Positions 1 through 6,131 of a DNA stretch of 8,221 nt are shown piece by piece (positions within the stretch are counted from its first letter, which is position 1; each line of letters begins with the position of its first letter). The translations under genes and the position numbers were made by a program. The DNA comes from Phycisphaerales bacterium (GTDB lineage: Bacteria > Planctomycetota > Phycisphaerae > SM23-33). The stretch covers positions 1,943-10,163 of the forward strand of contig DNAS01000161.1 of assembly GCA_003485185.1 (NCBI GenBank), written 5' to 3'. A model generated the notes under the pieces. It did not search any database, was not told the origin of the DNA, and was given only the letters and a program-made list of their open reading frames with translations.

Positions 1-117
1 GGGCTTGTCCAGCGCCCGCTGGAGGGTTCCGACGCCCTGGGCCGCCACGGGCGCAGCCGCCGCCGCGACGGCCGCAACCAGCACCGCCCCCACGCACATC
101 CGTTTTGCGATCGTCAT
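1..117 (-). CDS. Exported protein, N-terminal 39 residues only (runs off the window)
   Basis: Only the first 39 codons are present; the gene continues beyond position 1. The visible N-terminus is a classical Sec signal peptide: a basic start (MTIAKRM), a hydrophobic Ala/Val core at about residues 9-22, and a likely signal peptidase I site after Val-Ala-Ala near residue 26. The Cys at residue 8 lies too early for a lipobox. The ATG at 117 is chosen because GGGAGAG (130 to 124) stands 6 nt upstream. An in-frame ATG at 132 has no comparable site. The gene lies on the same strand as the sigma and anti-sigma genes, 171 nt downstream of the latter, so it may be the last member of that operon or a target of the sigma factor. 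The mature domain is outside the window, so no function can be assigned. Confidence 0.7.
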   Translation of the reverse strand, partial: MTIAKRMCVGAVLVAAVAAAAAPVAAQGVGTLQRALDKP

Positions 118-160
118 CCGAGTCTCTCCCATGTTGGTCGTTGGTTCCAAGCCTGAAATG

Positions 161-177
161 CCCTGTGGAAAACAGGG
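161..177. repeat. Small hairpin CCCTGT-GGAAA-ACAGGG
   Basis: The arms CCCTGT (161-166) and ACAGGG (172-177) are perfectly complementary around a 5-nt loop. The right arm shares GGG with the start of the next hairpin element, so the two structures could be alternatives. It lies between the anti-sigma gene and the exported-protein gene. It has no T-tract in either direction. Confidence 0.4.
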
Positions 178-205
178 TGGCACGGCTTGCTGGCAAGCTG
201 TGTTC
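175..205 (+). repeat. Interspersed hairpin repeat, copy A1 (GGGTGGCAC...GTGTTC family)
   Basis: The constant left end GGGTGG is followed by stem CACGGCTTGC (181-190), a 2-nt loop, stem GCAAGCTGTG (193-202) and the constant TTC. The stem is 10 bp with one position that would be a G-U wobble in RNA. It faces copy A2 head to head 14 nt away. The pair sits in the gap between the anti-sigma gene and the exported-protein gene. Confidence 0.75.
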
Positions 206-219
206 TCCGCAAATTCGGC

Positions 220-249
220 AACACGCTTTGCGAGCAAAGCGTGCCACCC
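220..249 (-). repeat. Interspersed hairpin repeat, copy A2
   Basis: Read on the minus strand this has the same layout as A1: GGGTGG, then CACGCTTTGC, a 2-nt loop, GCAAAGCGTG, then TT. On the plus strand the arms are 222-231 and 234-243, a perfect 10-bp stem. The variable triplet is GCT, against GGC in A1, and both arms are changed so that pairing is kept. Confidence 0.75.
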
Positions 250-288
250 ACCTCGTGAACGGATGTTTTCAACAGAGCATTTTCCTTT

Positions 289-894
289 TCAAAAACCCAT
301 CATCATCGGGAACATGCCCGCGTCATTCTTGTCGCCGTTTTCGTCCCACCCGAAGGAAACCATCACGGTGCCCGGAGGCGGCTGGGCGACGGACGGATCG
401 ACGGGCTCGACGAGGGTGGCCGCCGCCCAGTCCGTCGCGTGGGGCGCGAGGTGGACGTCGATGGTCCCGTCCGGGGCCGCCGCGGGCGGGAGGATCGTCA
501 CGTCGACGGTCGATCGGTCTTCCACTCCCGGCGTCAGGAAGCGCCACAGGGCCACGGCGACGACGACGGCGGCAGCGGCGGCCATCGCCGAGGCGAACAC
601 GCGGACGGACGGCCTGGCCCAGAGGCGCACGCGCCGTTCGCCCAGCAGCGCCTTGCGCTCCAGGGCGGCGAAAATCTCCCCGCGCTGGGCGAGCAGTTCC
701 CGCTCGCCGGGCAGTTCGTCGGACAGCCCGGTGAGGCGCTCGTCGAGCGCGCGGTAGCGTTCCAGTTCGCGGCGCAGGTCGGGGCGTTCGGCCAGGAGGG
801 TTTCCATGGCGGTCCGCTCCTCGCCGGCCAGCTCGCCGTCGAGGTACCGGCAGAGGCGATATTCGAGGTCCGTATTGTCCGGGATTTCCGACAT
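289..894 (-). CDS. Anti-sigma-factor-like single-pass membrane protein
   Basis: 201 residues. The N-terminal cytoplasmic part (about 1-90) resembles anti-sigma zinc-finger domains: a RYLDGELAGEER segment at about 17-28, then a helical Glu/Arg-rich stretch to about 55. The metal-binding HxxxCxxC of classical ZAS domains is absent, with ERPDLRRE at 36-43 in its place, so any sigma binding would be zinc-independent. A hydrophobic Ala/Val segment at about 98-118 is the likely membrane span. The remaining 80 residues would be periplasmic and end in a Met-rich tail (FPMMMGF). The start lies 9 nt after the sigma stop codon, with AGGA about 8 nt upstream of the ATG, so translation is probably coupled to the sigma gene. 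Gene order and architecture support the role as sequestering partner of the upstream sigma factor. The sequence similarity itself is modest. Confidence 0.72.
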   Translation of the reverse strand: MSEIPDNTDLEYRLCRYLDGELAGEERTAMETLLAERPDLRRELERYRALDERLTGLSDELPGERELLAQRGEIFAALERKALLGERRVRLWARPSVRVFASAMAAAAAVVVAVALWRFLTPGVEDRSTVDVTILPPAAAPDGTIDVHLAPHATDWAAATLVEPVDPSVAQPPPGTVMVSFGWDENGDKNDAGMFPMMMGF

Positions 895-903
895 GGCGGC
901 GTC

Positions 904-1500
904 CTACAGGTAATCCTTCAGTTTGTCCTTGAGCTTCTTTCGGGCGGTGAACACGTGCCATTTCACCGCCTCGACGCTGCACCCGAGGGCCTCGGCTACT
1001 TCCTGTTGCGGCAGGTGCGAGATGCTGAACAGCACCAGCGCCTGTCGCTGCATCGGAGGCAGCGCGTCGATCTCCCGCCGGATGGTCCGGCGCAGCTCGT
1101 CGGCGGAGACCGTCTCCGCCGGCCCGTCGGCGCGCGGATCGGGGCGGGCGGCGGCGCGGTCCTCGTCGCCCGAAACCTCGAGCGATTCGGCCTTGCGCAG
1201 CGCCCGCGACCGTCGGCGGTTCAGCGCCAGGTTGTTGACGATCCGCAGCACCCAGCTTCCGAACCGTTCCGGCTGGCTCAGCGTGCCGAGCTTCTCGAAC
1301 GACTTGAGAAACGCATCCTGCGCGGCCTCCATCGCATCGTCGCGGTGGTTCAGCAGGCTGTACGCGACGGCGACCGCCCGGCGCTGATACCGCCGGACCA
1401 GCTCGTCAAACGCCTTCAGGTCGCCTCCCCTGGCGGCCGCGACCAGTGCGGCGTCGTCACCCTCGCAGGATTTCGCCTTTCCGAACGTTATGCCAGACAC
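904..1500 (-). CDS. RNA polymerase sigma factor, ECF (sigma-70 family)
   Basis: About 198 residues counted from a GTG at 1500. Residues ~30-97 form region 2 (AFDELVRRYQRRA, then AMEAAQDAFLKSFEKL, then FGSWVLRIVNNLALNRRR). Residues ~136-192 form region 4, a helix-turn-helix with IDALPPMQRQALVLF, QQEVAEALGCS and VEAVKWHVFTARKKLK. A charged linker joins them. Region 3 is missing, as expected for ECF factors, and length is normal for the class. It should direct RNA polymerase to a small regulon and be held inactive by the membrane protein encoded next. The start is uncertain: the reading frame is open to 1794, but upstream residues do not look like sigma sequence. The best Shine-Dalgarno (GGAGG, 1504 to 1500) overlaps the GTG itself and is ideally placed for an ATA codon at 1491. 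Confidence 0.88.
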   Translation of the reverse strand: MSGITFGKAKSCEGDDAALVAAARGGDLKAFDELVRRYQRRAVAVAYSLLNHRDDAMEAAQDAFLKSFEKLGTLSQPERFGSWVLRIVNNLALNRRRSRALRKAESLEVSGDEDRAAARPDPRADGPAETVSADELRRTIRREIDALPPMQRQALVLFSISHLPQQEVAEALGCSVEAVKWHVFTARKKLKDKLKDYL

Positions 1501-1504
1501 CTCC
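1500..1504 (-). promoter_or_regulatory. Strong Shine-Dalgarno GGAGG at the sigma-factor start
   Basis: On the minus strand, GGAGG is followed after 8 nt by ATA (1491 to 1489), in frame with the sigma factor. Its last G is also the first base of the in-frame GTG at 1500, so it cannot serve that GTG. The site therefore leaves the initiation codon unresolved. Confidence 0.45.
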
Positions 1505-1549
1505 GTCAGGCGGGCGTTAGGACAAAACCCCAACACCCGCCGCAGGGAC

Positions 1550-1578
1550 AAAATACCCCCACGCCGAGGGGTTGTCGA
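1550..1578 (-). promoter_or_regulatory. Candidate sigma70-like promoter for the sigma/anti-sigma unit
   Basis: On the minus strand, TCGACA (1578-1573; 5 of 6 to TTGACA), a 17-nt spacer and TATTTT (1555-1550; 4 of 6 to TATAAT) lie about 50 nt upstream of the GTG. The direct repeat GGACAAAA (plus strand, 1520-1527 and 1546-1553) overlaps the -10 and the expected start of transcription. An ECF-type GGAAC box was not seen here, so autoregulation is not supported by the promoter sequence. Confidence 0.35.
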
Positions 1579-1599
1579 GGCCCTGGCCGCCTTGGGCGC

Positions 1600-1637
1600 A
1601 AAACAAGGGGAGGCCGCCGCGTTCGGGCCGCCTCCCC
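1600..1637 (-). terminator. Probable rho-independent terminator, leftward
   Basis: On the minus strand the GC-rich arm GGGGAGGC (1637-1630) pairs perfectly with GCCTCCCC (1614-1607) and is followed at once by TTGTTTT (1606-1600). The plus strand has no T-tract after the hairpin. It lies about 200 nt beyond the isomerase/epimerase stop and before the sigma-gene promoter candidate, so it would separate the two minus-strand units. A C-C mismatch next to the 8-bp stem limits how far the stem extends. Confidence 0.5.
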
Positions 1638-1699
1638 TTCGGTTGCAAGTCGTGTCGTAGAAACTTAGTTCTTCAACTTGGATTTTGCAGGTTGTCAGA

Positions 1700-1775
1700 C
1701 AGGCGAACAGGCGAGCAGGAGACCGCAGGCTCGATGGCGTTTTTTCACCTGTTCTCCTGCTCAACTGCTCGCCTG
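1700..1775. repeat. Imperfect inverted repeat, 23-bp arms
   Basis: The arm at 1700-1722 (begins CAGGCGAACAGG) matches the reverse complement of 1753-1775 at 20 of 23 positions, with 30 nt between. Both arms are built from short GCGA/GCAG/GGAGA units, so the element has internal low-complexity repetition too. It sits downstream of the isomerase/epimerase gene and upstream of the leftward terminator. There is no coding content. It could be a folded 3' region or a remnant of a palindromic insertion. Confidence 0.6.
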
Positions 1776-1791
1776 CTCTGTAGTCTTTCCC

Positions 1792-1819
1792 CATTGATTT
1801 TGTACTGACAAAATCAATG
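1792..1819. other. Perfect 12-bp palindrome just after the isomerase/epimerase gene
   Basis: CATTGATTTTGT (1792-1803) and ACAAAATCAATG (1808-1819) are perfectly complementary around a 4-nt loop, ending 11 nt beyond the isomerase/epimerase stop codon. The stem is AT-rich and no T-tract follows on the minus strand, so it is a weak terminator at best. A 3' mRNA-stabilising hairpin or a protein-binding palindrome are alternatives. Confidence 0.55.
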
Positions 1820-1830
1820 CTGGAAGACTA

Positions 1831-2631
1831 CTACTTCAAGCCCATCTTGCGGAGGTTCTCGTAGCTGATCTGGACGCTCTTGAACGGGTCGCCGCTGACG
1901 GTGCAGGAATCCTGCTCGATGATGTAATCCTTCGTCCCGGCGGCCTTGCAGGCCTTCAAGACCGGCAGCCAGTCGATCGCGCCTTCGCCGATCGCCCGCC
2001 AGGTCGGCTGGTTGTTCACGACGCTCCAGTCCTTCAGGTGCACCTGATCGAGGCGCCCCTTGTACTTCTTCGCCCAGGCGGCGGGCTCGTATCCGGCGCG
2101 GGCCACCCATCCGAAGTCCAGTTCCGCCTGGAGGTATTTCGGGTCGGCGGAGCGGTACAGGATGTCCAGACCGATCTCGCCGCCCTTGCCGTTGCGGACG
2201 CCGAACTTCTCGAACTCGAACATGTGGTTGTGGTACTGGAGGGTGATTCCCTCGGCGGCGAGCTTCTTTCCGTAGCCCGCCAGCTCGCGGCCCATCTTCC
2301 GCCAGCCTGCGGCGGTCTTGACGGCGTCAGGAGACATCCACGGCATGGCCACGTAGGCGATGCCCCACCCGTGGCAGTCGGCGATGACCTGCTTCAGCTC
2401 GTTGTGGAACTTGTCCAGGCCGACGTGGGCGCCCATCGGCTCGACGCCCTCGCCGAGCATCATCTTCCGCAACTCGGCCGCGTCGATCGGGCCGACGCCC
2501 GAAATCTGCGCCCGCGTGTATCCGATCTTCCGGAGGCGCTTCATCGTCTTGACGACGTCTTTGGGGGTCTGCACGAAATCGCGCAGGGTGTAGAGCTGGA
2601 TCGCAATCTGACTGGTCAACTTCTTCGCCAT
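1831..2631 (-). CDS. Sugar phosphate isomerase/epimerase-like TIM-barrel protein (COG1082 type)
   Basis: 266 residues, a usual length for this family of xylose-isomerase-like barrels, which bind a divalent metal and isomerise, epimerise or dehydrate sugars and inositols. Recognisable elements in order are IAIQLYTLRDF (9-19), YHNHMFEF (133-140), ELDFGWV (170-176), VHLKDW (197-202), GEGAIDW (215-221) and IIEQD (237-241). The probable metal ligands lie in these strands: a Glu before residue 172, Asp172 or Glu170, His198 and Glu239. There is no signal peptide, so it should be cytoplasmic. The ATG at 2631 has AAAGGA 8 nt upstream, and the gene ends in tandem TAG codons. It diverges from an alpha-mannosidase, which hints at a sugar released from glycans, but the substrate cannot be read from sequence. 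Confidence 0.87.
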   Translation of the reverse strand: MAKKLTSQIAIQLYTLRDFVQTPKDVVKTMKRLRKIGYTRAQISGVGPIDAAELRKMMLGEGVEPMGAHVGLDKFHNELKQVIADCHGWGIAYVAMPWMSPDAVKTAAGWRKMGRELAGYGKKLAAEGITLQYHNHMFEFEKFGVRNGKGGEIGLDILYRSADPKYLQAELDFGWVARAGYEPAAWAKKYKGRLDQVHLKDWSVVNNQPTWRAIGEGAIDWLPVLKACKAAGTKDYIIEQDSCTVSGDPFKSVQISYENLRKMGLK

Positions 2632-2690
2632 CGGTAATATCCTTTCCAGGGGTCCTCCCGGCGACGGCTGATTCTCGCCGGAAACGGTTT

Positions 2691-2718
2691 ACCATAGCCA
2701 AACGCCCGCCGTTGTCAA
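2691..2718 (-). promoter_or_regulatory. Promoter for the isomerase/epimerase gene
   Basis: On the minus strand a perfect TTGACA (2718-2713) is followed by a 16-nt spacer and TATGGT (2696-2691; 4 of 6 to consensus). The resulting 5' leader would be about 50-55 nt before the ATG at 2631. The -35 box lies inside the palindrome at 2708-2728. Confidence 0.55.
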
Positions 2719-2728
2719 CAACAACGGC
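2708..2728. promoter_or_regulatory. Palindrome covering the -35 box, operator candidate
   Basis: GCCGTTGT (2708-2715) and ACAACGGC (2721-2728) are perfect inverted arms with a 5-nt centre. The palindrome overlaps the TTGACA of the leftward promoter, a location typical of repressor sites. No regulator gene is adjacent, so the binding protein is unknown. Its right end also touches the left terminal repeat of the neighbouring cassette, so it could instead be part of that element. Confidence 0.4.
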
Positions 2729-2766
2729 ATTTCGGATTTGGGATTTCCGAATTCGGATTGAAGATT

Positions 2767-2801
2767 GGGTGCCATGGCCAAGCGCTGTTTGCTTGGCCGT
2801 G
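2767..2801 (+). repeat. Interspersed hairpin, long-loop variant B1
   Basis: GGGTGC is followed by stem CATGGCCAAGC (2773-2783), the 7-nt loop GCTGTTT and stem GCTTGGCCGTG (2791-2801), 11 bp with one T-G position. It looks like a longer-stem relative of the A, C and D copies: a GGGTG start, CAY/GTG at the stem base, and a variable middle. Confidence 0.6.
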
Positions 2802-2808
2802 CGATAGA

Positions 2809-2843
2809 CACCCTCAAGCAAACAACGCTTGAGGGTGGCACCC
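2809..2843 (-). repeat. Interspersed hairpin, long-loop variant B2
   Basis: The stems CACCCTCAAGC (2809-2819) and GCTTGAGGGTG (2827-2837) are a perfect 11-bp match around a 7-nt loop, followed by GCACCC. Read on the minus strand the loop is GTTGTTT, against GCTGTTT in B1, so B1 and B2 are inverted copies that differ mainly in the paired outer stem bases. Confidence 0.65.
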
Positions 2844-2908
2844 GGCACACGCCCCGGGCTCTTCAATCCGCAATCCGAATTCCGAAATGCGCAATAGGAC
2901 GAACGGTC

Positions 2909-2936
2909 TTGACCTGCCGGCTGGAGGGGGTACACT
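2909..2936 (+). promoter_or_regulatory. Promoter for the alpha-mannosidase gene
   Basis: TTGACC (2909-2914) is followed by a 16-nt spacer and TACACT (2931-2936; 4 of 6 to TATAAT), giving a leader of about 40 nt before the ATG. The -35 begins 18 nt after the right end of the 2727-2890 cassette, so the promoter itself lies outside the cassette. Confidence 0.5.
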
Positions 2937-2983
2937 GGACGGCTTGTTTGTCCCGGACGGAATGCCTTTGTTTTAGGAATCTG

Positions 2984-5900
2984 ATGATGGCTTTGACGGC
3001 GGAATGGCGTGACCGCATTGACGCTTGGCGCAAGACGCTCAAAACCCGGTTTTACCGGCCTCTCGGTTCGATCGAGTTGAGCGGGCGGGTGGTGAAAGAC
3101 CAACTCGACCCGCAGCAGGCGCTGGCCGGCGAGTTCCAGCCCATGCCGGTCGGCACGGTCTGGGGCGCGAAGTGGGAGTATGGCTGGTTCCGCGGGCGCA
3201 TCGCGCTGCCGAAGGAGGCCGCGGGGCGGCGGATCGTCATGGAGCTTCGCGTGACGAACTACGAGGCCGTCACGTTCGCCAACGGCGAGATGATCGAGTC
3301 GCGCCGCAACACGTTCCCGCACCAAACCCTCACGCACAAGGCCAAGGCCGGCGAAACGTTCGACCTGCTGATCGAGGCGTACGCCTGGCACGGGCCGACC
3401 CCCTGCCACGCCGGACCGCTGCCGCCGGGAACGCGAAGCGTCCCGGAGGCCGCGCCCGCACAGCAGACCCTCGGCGACAGCACCTTCGGCGTCTGGGAAG
3501 AGGAAATCTTCCAGCTCTACATGGATGTCGAGACGCTCTGGCAGATCCGCGAGAGCCACGACGCCGACTCGCTGCGGACGGCCGAGATCGACAAGGGCCT
3601 GATGGACTTCACGCGCATCGCCGACTTCGAGCTGCCCTACGAGCGGATGATCGAGACGGTCCGCGCGACCAGGCGGCGGCTCAAACCCCTGCTGGAGTGC
3701 CGCAACGGGTCGACCGCGCCGGAATATTTCTGCTTCGGGCACGCCCACCTCGACGTGGCGTGGCTCTGGCCGCTGGTGGAGACCGAGCGCAAGGCCGCCC
3801 GCACCCTGGCCAACCAGCTCGCGCTCATCGAGGAGTATCCGGAGCACCGCTTCCTCCACAGCCAGCCCCACCTGTTCCGCATGGTCAAGGACAAGTACCC
3901 CGCCCTGTACGAGCGGGTGAAGAAGGCGGTGCGGAACGGGAACATCATCGCCGACGGCGGCATGTGGGTCGAGTCCGACACCAACATCACCGGCGGCGAG
4001 TCGCTCATCCGCCAGTTCCTGCACGGGCGGCGGTTCTTCCGCGAGGAGTTCGGCATCGACAGCCAGTTCCTCTGGATTCCCGACGTGTTCGGATACTCCG
4101 CCGCCCTTCCGCAGATCATGGCCGGGTGCGGGGCGAAGTATTTCTCTACGCAGAAGATTTTCTGGGCCTACCACGGCGGCGAAGGGTTCCCGTACCACAA
4201 CTTCCTGTGGGAAGGTCTGGACGGGACGGCCGTCGTCGTCCACCTGCACCACGACTACAACTCGTCCACCGGGCCGGGCACGATGATCCGCCGGTGGAAG
4301 GACCGCGTGCAGAAGAACGACATGACGACGCGTCTCCAGCCGTTCGGGCACGGCGACGGCGGCGGCGGGCCCGAGCGCTACCACCTGGAGTTCCTGCGCC
4401 GCCTGCGCGACTGCGAGGGCGTGCCGCGCCTGAAGCTCGCGACGCCGATGGAGTTCTTCGAGGATCTCGTCGCCCGCGGCGAGCACGACGTCAACCGCTA
4501 CGTCGGCGAGCTGTATTGCCAGTTCCACCGCGGCGTGCTCACCAGCCAGGCGAAGACCAAACGCGGCAACCGCAAGAGCGAGCTGGCCCTGCGCGAGGCG
4601 GAACTGTGGGGCGCGGCGGCCGGGGCACGCAAGGGCTTCGCCTGGCCGGCGGAACCAATGGACGAGCTGTGGAAGAAAGTGCTGCTGAACCAGTTCCACG
4701 ACATCCTTCCGGGCTCGTCGATCCACCGCGTCTACGTCGAGGCCGAGGCGGCGTACGCCGAGGTCATCGGCGCCGCCCAAACGGTCGCCGCGCAGGCGGC
4801 GGGAAGCCTGGCCGCGCCCGGCGAGGCGCTGACCGTGCTGAACTCCCTGAACTGGGCGCGCAAGGCGCAGGTGGAGCTGCCGGCCGGATGGACCGGCGCC
4901 CTTGACGCCGAGGGCGACGCGCTGTGCGTCCAGGAGACGGGTGGAAAGAAACTCGTCGAGACGACGGTCCCGTCCTGCGGGTGGACCACGCTCCGCAAGG
5001 GCGACGGCCCGCGGGCCAAGTGCGACGGCGGCTCCTGCCGCGCCGTCGCCGAGAGCCGCCGCCTGGAGAACGACCAGATTCGCGTCGAGTTCAACGACCG
5101 CGCGGAGATCGTCAGCGTGTTCGACAAGGCGGCAGGGCGCGAGCTGCTGGCCGGGCCGAGCAACGTCTTCCGCCTGTACAAGGACGTGCCCGGCCAATAC
5201 GACGCGTGGGACATCGACAGCATGTACCGGGAGATGCCGGTGGACCTGGGCGACGCGCCGGCTGAAATCAAGGTCGTCGCGTCGGGCCCGCTCGTCGCGA
5301 CGCTCCGCGCGACGCTCCGGCTGAACGACTCGACGGTGACGCAGGAAATCTCCCTGCGGCGCGGCGCGCGGCGGGTGGACTTCCGCACGACCGTCGAGTG
5401 GCGGGAATGCCACAAGCTGCTGAAGATCTGCTTCCAGCCGGACCTCTACGCCAACGAGGCGATCCACGAGATCCAGTTCGGGCACATCCGCCGCCCGAAC
5501 CACGGCTCGCGCCCGTACGACGCCGACCGCTTCGAGGTCGCCAACCACAAGTGGACGGCCCTGGCGGAGGAAAACCGCGGCTTCGCCGTCCTGAACGACT
5601 GCAAGTACGGCGTGAACGTCATCGGAAAGAGCATCAACCTGTCGCTGCTGCGGGCGCCCAAGGCGCCGGACATGACGGCCGACCTCGGAACCCAGGAGTT
5701 CACCTACGCCTTCTACGCGTGGAACGGCTCGCTGGCTGACTCCGACGTCGTCCGCCAGGGCTACGAGCTCAACGTCGAGCCGCTGACCGTCGCCGGCGAC
5801 GCCGGGACCGAGTCGCTGCTGGACGTCGACGCGGAGAACATCGTCGTCGAGGCCGTCAAGCCCGCCGAGGACGGCTCGGGCGACATCATCGTGCGCCTCT

Positions 5901-6076
5901 ACGAGGCCAAGCGGATGGCCGTCCGCTGCGACTTGGCGGTCCGGCTGCCCTTCCGTGCGGCCGAACTGAGCGACATGGTCGAGGAAAAGTCCCTCGGCAA
6001 GCTGGACCGCAAGGATGGGAAGATCGCCCTGGACTTCCGGCCGTTCGAGGTCAAGACGATCCGCCTGAAGAAATAG
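2984..6076 (+). CDS. Alpha-mannosidase, glycoside hydrolase family 38 (MAN2C1-like)
   Basis: 1030 residues, close to the length of cytosolic MAN2C1-type GH38 enzymes, which hydrolyse terminal alpha-mannose with retention of configuration using zinc. The catalytic barrel shows FGHAHLDVAWLWP at 252-264 (zinc ligands His255 and Asp257), WVESDTNITGGES at 328-340 and IPDVFGYSAALPQ at 365-377 with nucleophile Asp367. NQFHDILPGSS (569-579) opens the mid domain, and His572 is the expected further zinc ligand. The C-terminal beta domain follows, with YDAWDID near 740. All expected metal and catalytic residues are present. No signal peptide is visible, which suggests a cytoplasmic enzyme. AGGA at 2975-2978 precedes ATG codons at 2984 (5 nt) and 2987 (8 nt); either could be used. 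The frame is open back to 2765, but those residues come from the repeat cassette. It probably trims mannosides from imported or internal glycans. Confidence 0.95.
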   Translation: MMALTAEWRDRIDAWRKTLKTRFYRPLGSIELSGRVVKDQLDPQQALAGEFQPMPVGTVWGAKWEYGWFRGRIALPKEAAGRRIVMELRVTNYEAVTFANGEMIESRRNTFPHQTLTHKAKAGETFDLLIEAYAWHGPTPCHAGPLPPGTRSVPEAAPAQQTLGDSTFGVWEEEIFQLYMDVETLWQIRESHDADSLRTAEIDKGLMDFTRIADFELPYERMIETVRATRRRLKPLLECRNGSTAPEYFCFGHAHLDVAWLWPLVETERKAARTLANQLALIEEYPEHRFLHSQPHLFRMVKDKYPALYERVKKAVRNGNIIADGGMWVESDTNITGGESLIRQFLHGRRFFREEFGIDSQFLWIPDVFGYSAALPQIMAGCGAKYFSTQKIFWAYHGGEGFPYHNFLWEGLDGTAVVVHLHHDYNSSTGPGTMIRRWKDRVQKNDMTTRLQPFGHGDGGGGPERYHLEFLRRLRDCEGVPRLKLATPMEFFEDLVARGEHDVNRYVGELYCQFHRGVLTSQAKTKRGNRKSELALREAELWGAAAGARKGFAWPAEPMDELWKKVLLNQFHDILPGSSIHRVYVEAEAAYAEVIGAAQTVAAQAAGSLAAPGEALTVLNSLNWARKAQVELPAGWTGALDAEGDALCVQETGGKKLVETTVPSCGWTTLRKGDGPRAKCDGGSCRAVAESRRLENDQIRVEFNDRAEIVSVFDKAAGRELLAGPSNVFRLYKDVPGQYDAWDIDSMYREMPVDLGDAPAEIKVVASGPLVATLRATLRLNDSTVTQEISLRRGARRVDFRTTVEWRECHKLLKICFQPDLYANEAIHEIQFGHIRRPNHGSRPYDADRFEVANHKWTALAEENRGFAVLNDCKYGVNVIGKSINLSLLRAPKAPDMTADLGTQEFTYAFYAWNGSLADSDVVRQGYELNVEPLTVAGDAGTESLLDVDAENIVVEAVKPAEDGSGDIIVRLYEAKRMAVRCDLAVRLPFRAAELSDMVEEKSLGKLDRKDGKIALDFRPFEVKTIRLKK

Positions 6077-6091
6077 CGCCGCCAAGGGAAC

Positions 6092-6122
6092 GAACACGGT
6101 TTGCAAGCAAACCGTGCCACCC
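6092..6122 (-). repeat. Interspersed hairpin repeat, copy C1
   Basis: On the minus strand: GGGTGG, CACGGTTTGC, loop TT, GCAAACCGTG, TTC. The plus-strand arms are 6095-6104 and 6107-6116, a perfect 10-bp stem. It begins 15 nt after the alpha-mannosidase stop. It matches copy D except for the three variable base pairs (GGT here, TGC in D), which change in both arms. Confidence 0.8.
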
Positions 6123-6131
6123 GCCGCCTTT

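Larger units (their letters stand above)
2727..2890. mobile_element. Non-coding cassette with terminal inverted repeats and two internal hairpins (MITE-like)
   Basis: The left end (2727-2763, begins GCATTTCGGA and ends CGGATTGAAG) is an imperfect inverted copy of the right end (2861-2890, begins CTTCAATCCG and ends TCCGAAATGC). The arms differ by short insertions of the recurring unit GGATTTGGG/CGGATTG. Inside are two hairpins in inverted orientation whose loops are also inverted copies of each other. There is no convincing protein-coding content. A clear target-site duplication was not found. It occupies most of the divergent promoter region, exactly between the two -35 boxes. Confidence 0.55.

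Noticed and set aside
144..148. GGAAC on the minus strand as an ECF-type -35 box for the exported-protein gene
   Set aside because: A -10 at the usual distance would fall on the ribosome-binding site just before the ATG, leaving almost no leader, and no matching -10 is visible.
175..249. CRISPR-like array in the paired palindromic repeats
   Set aside because: The copies are inverted relative to each other, are scattered singly or in pairs, and lack regularly spaced unique spacers or cas genes.
439..1668. A 409-codon open frame on the plus strand across the sigma and anti-sigma genes
   Set aside because: It is antisense to two genes with clear family features, and the translation is compositionally biased with no domain.
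1501..1794. N-terminal extension of the sigma factor to ATG 1794
   Set aside because: The 98 added residues read through the terminator, the inverted repeat and the promoter region and show no sigma-like sequence.
2765..2983. N-terminal extension of the alpha-mannosidase back to an ATG at 2765
   Set aside because: The 73 extra codons translate the repeat cassette and the promoter, and a Shine-Dalgarno lies directly before the ATG pair at 2984/2987.
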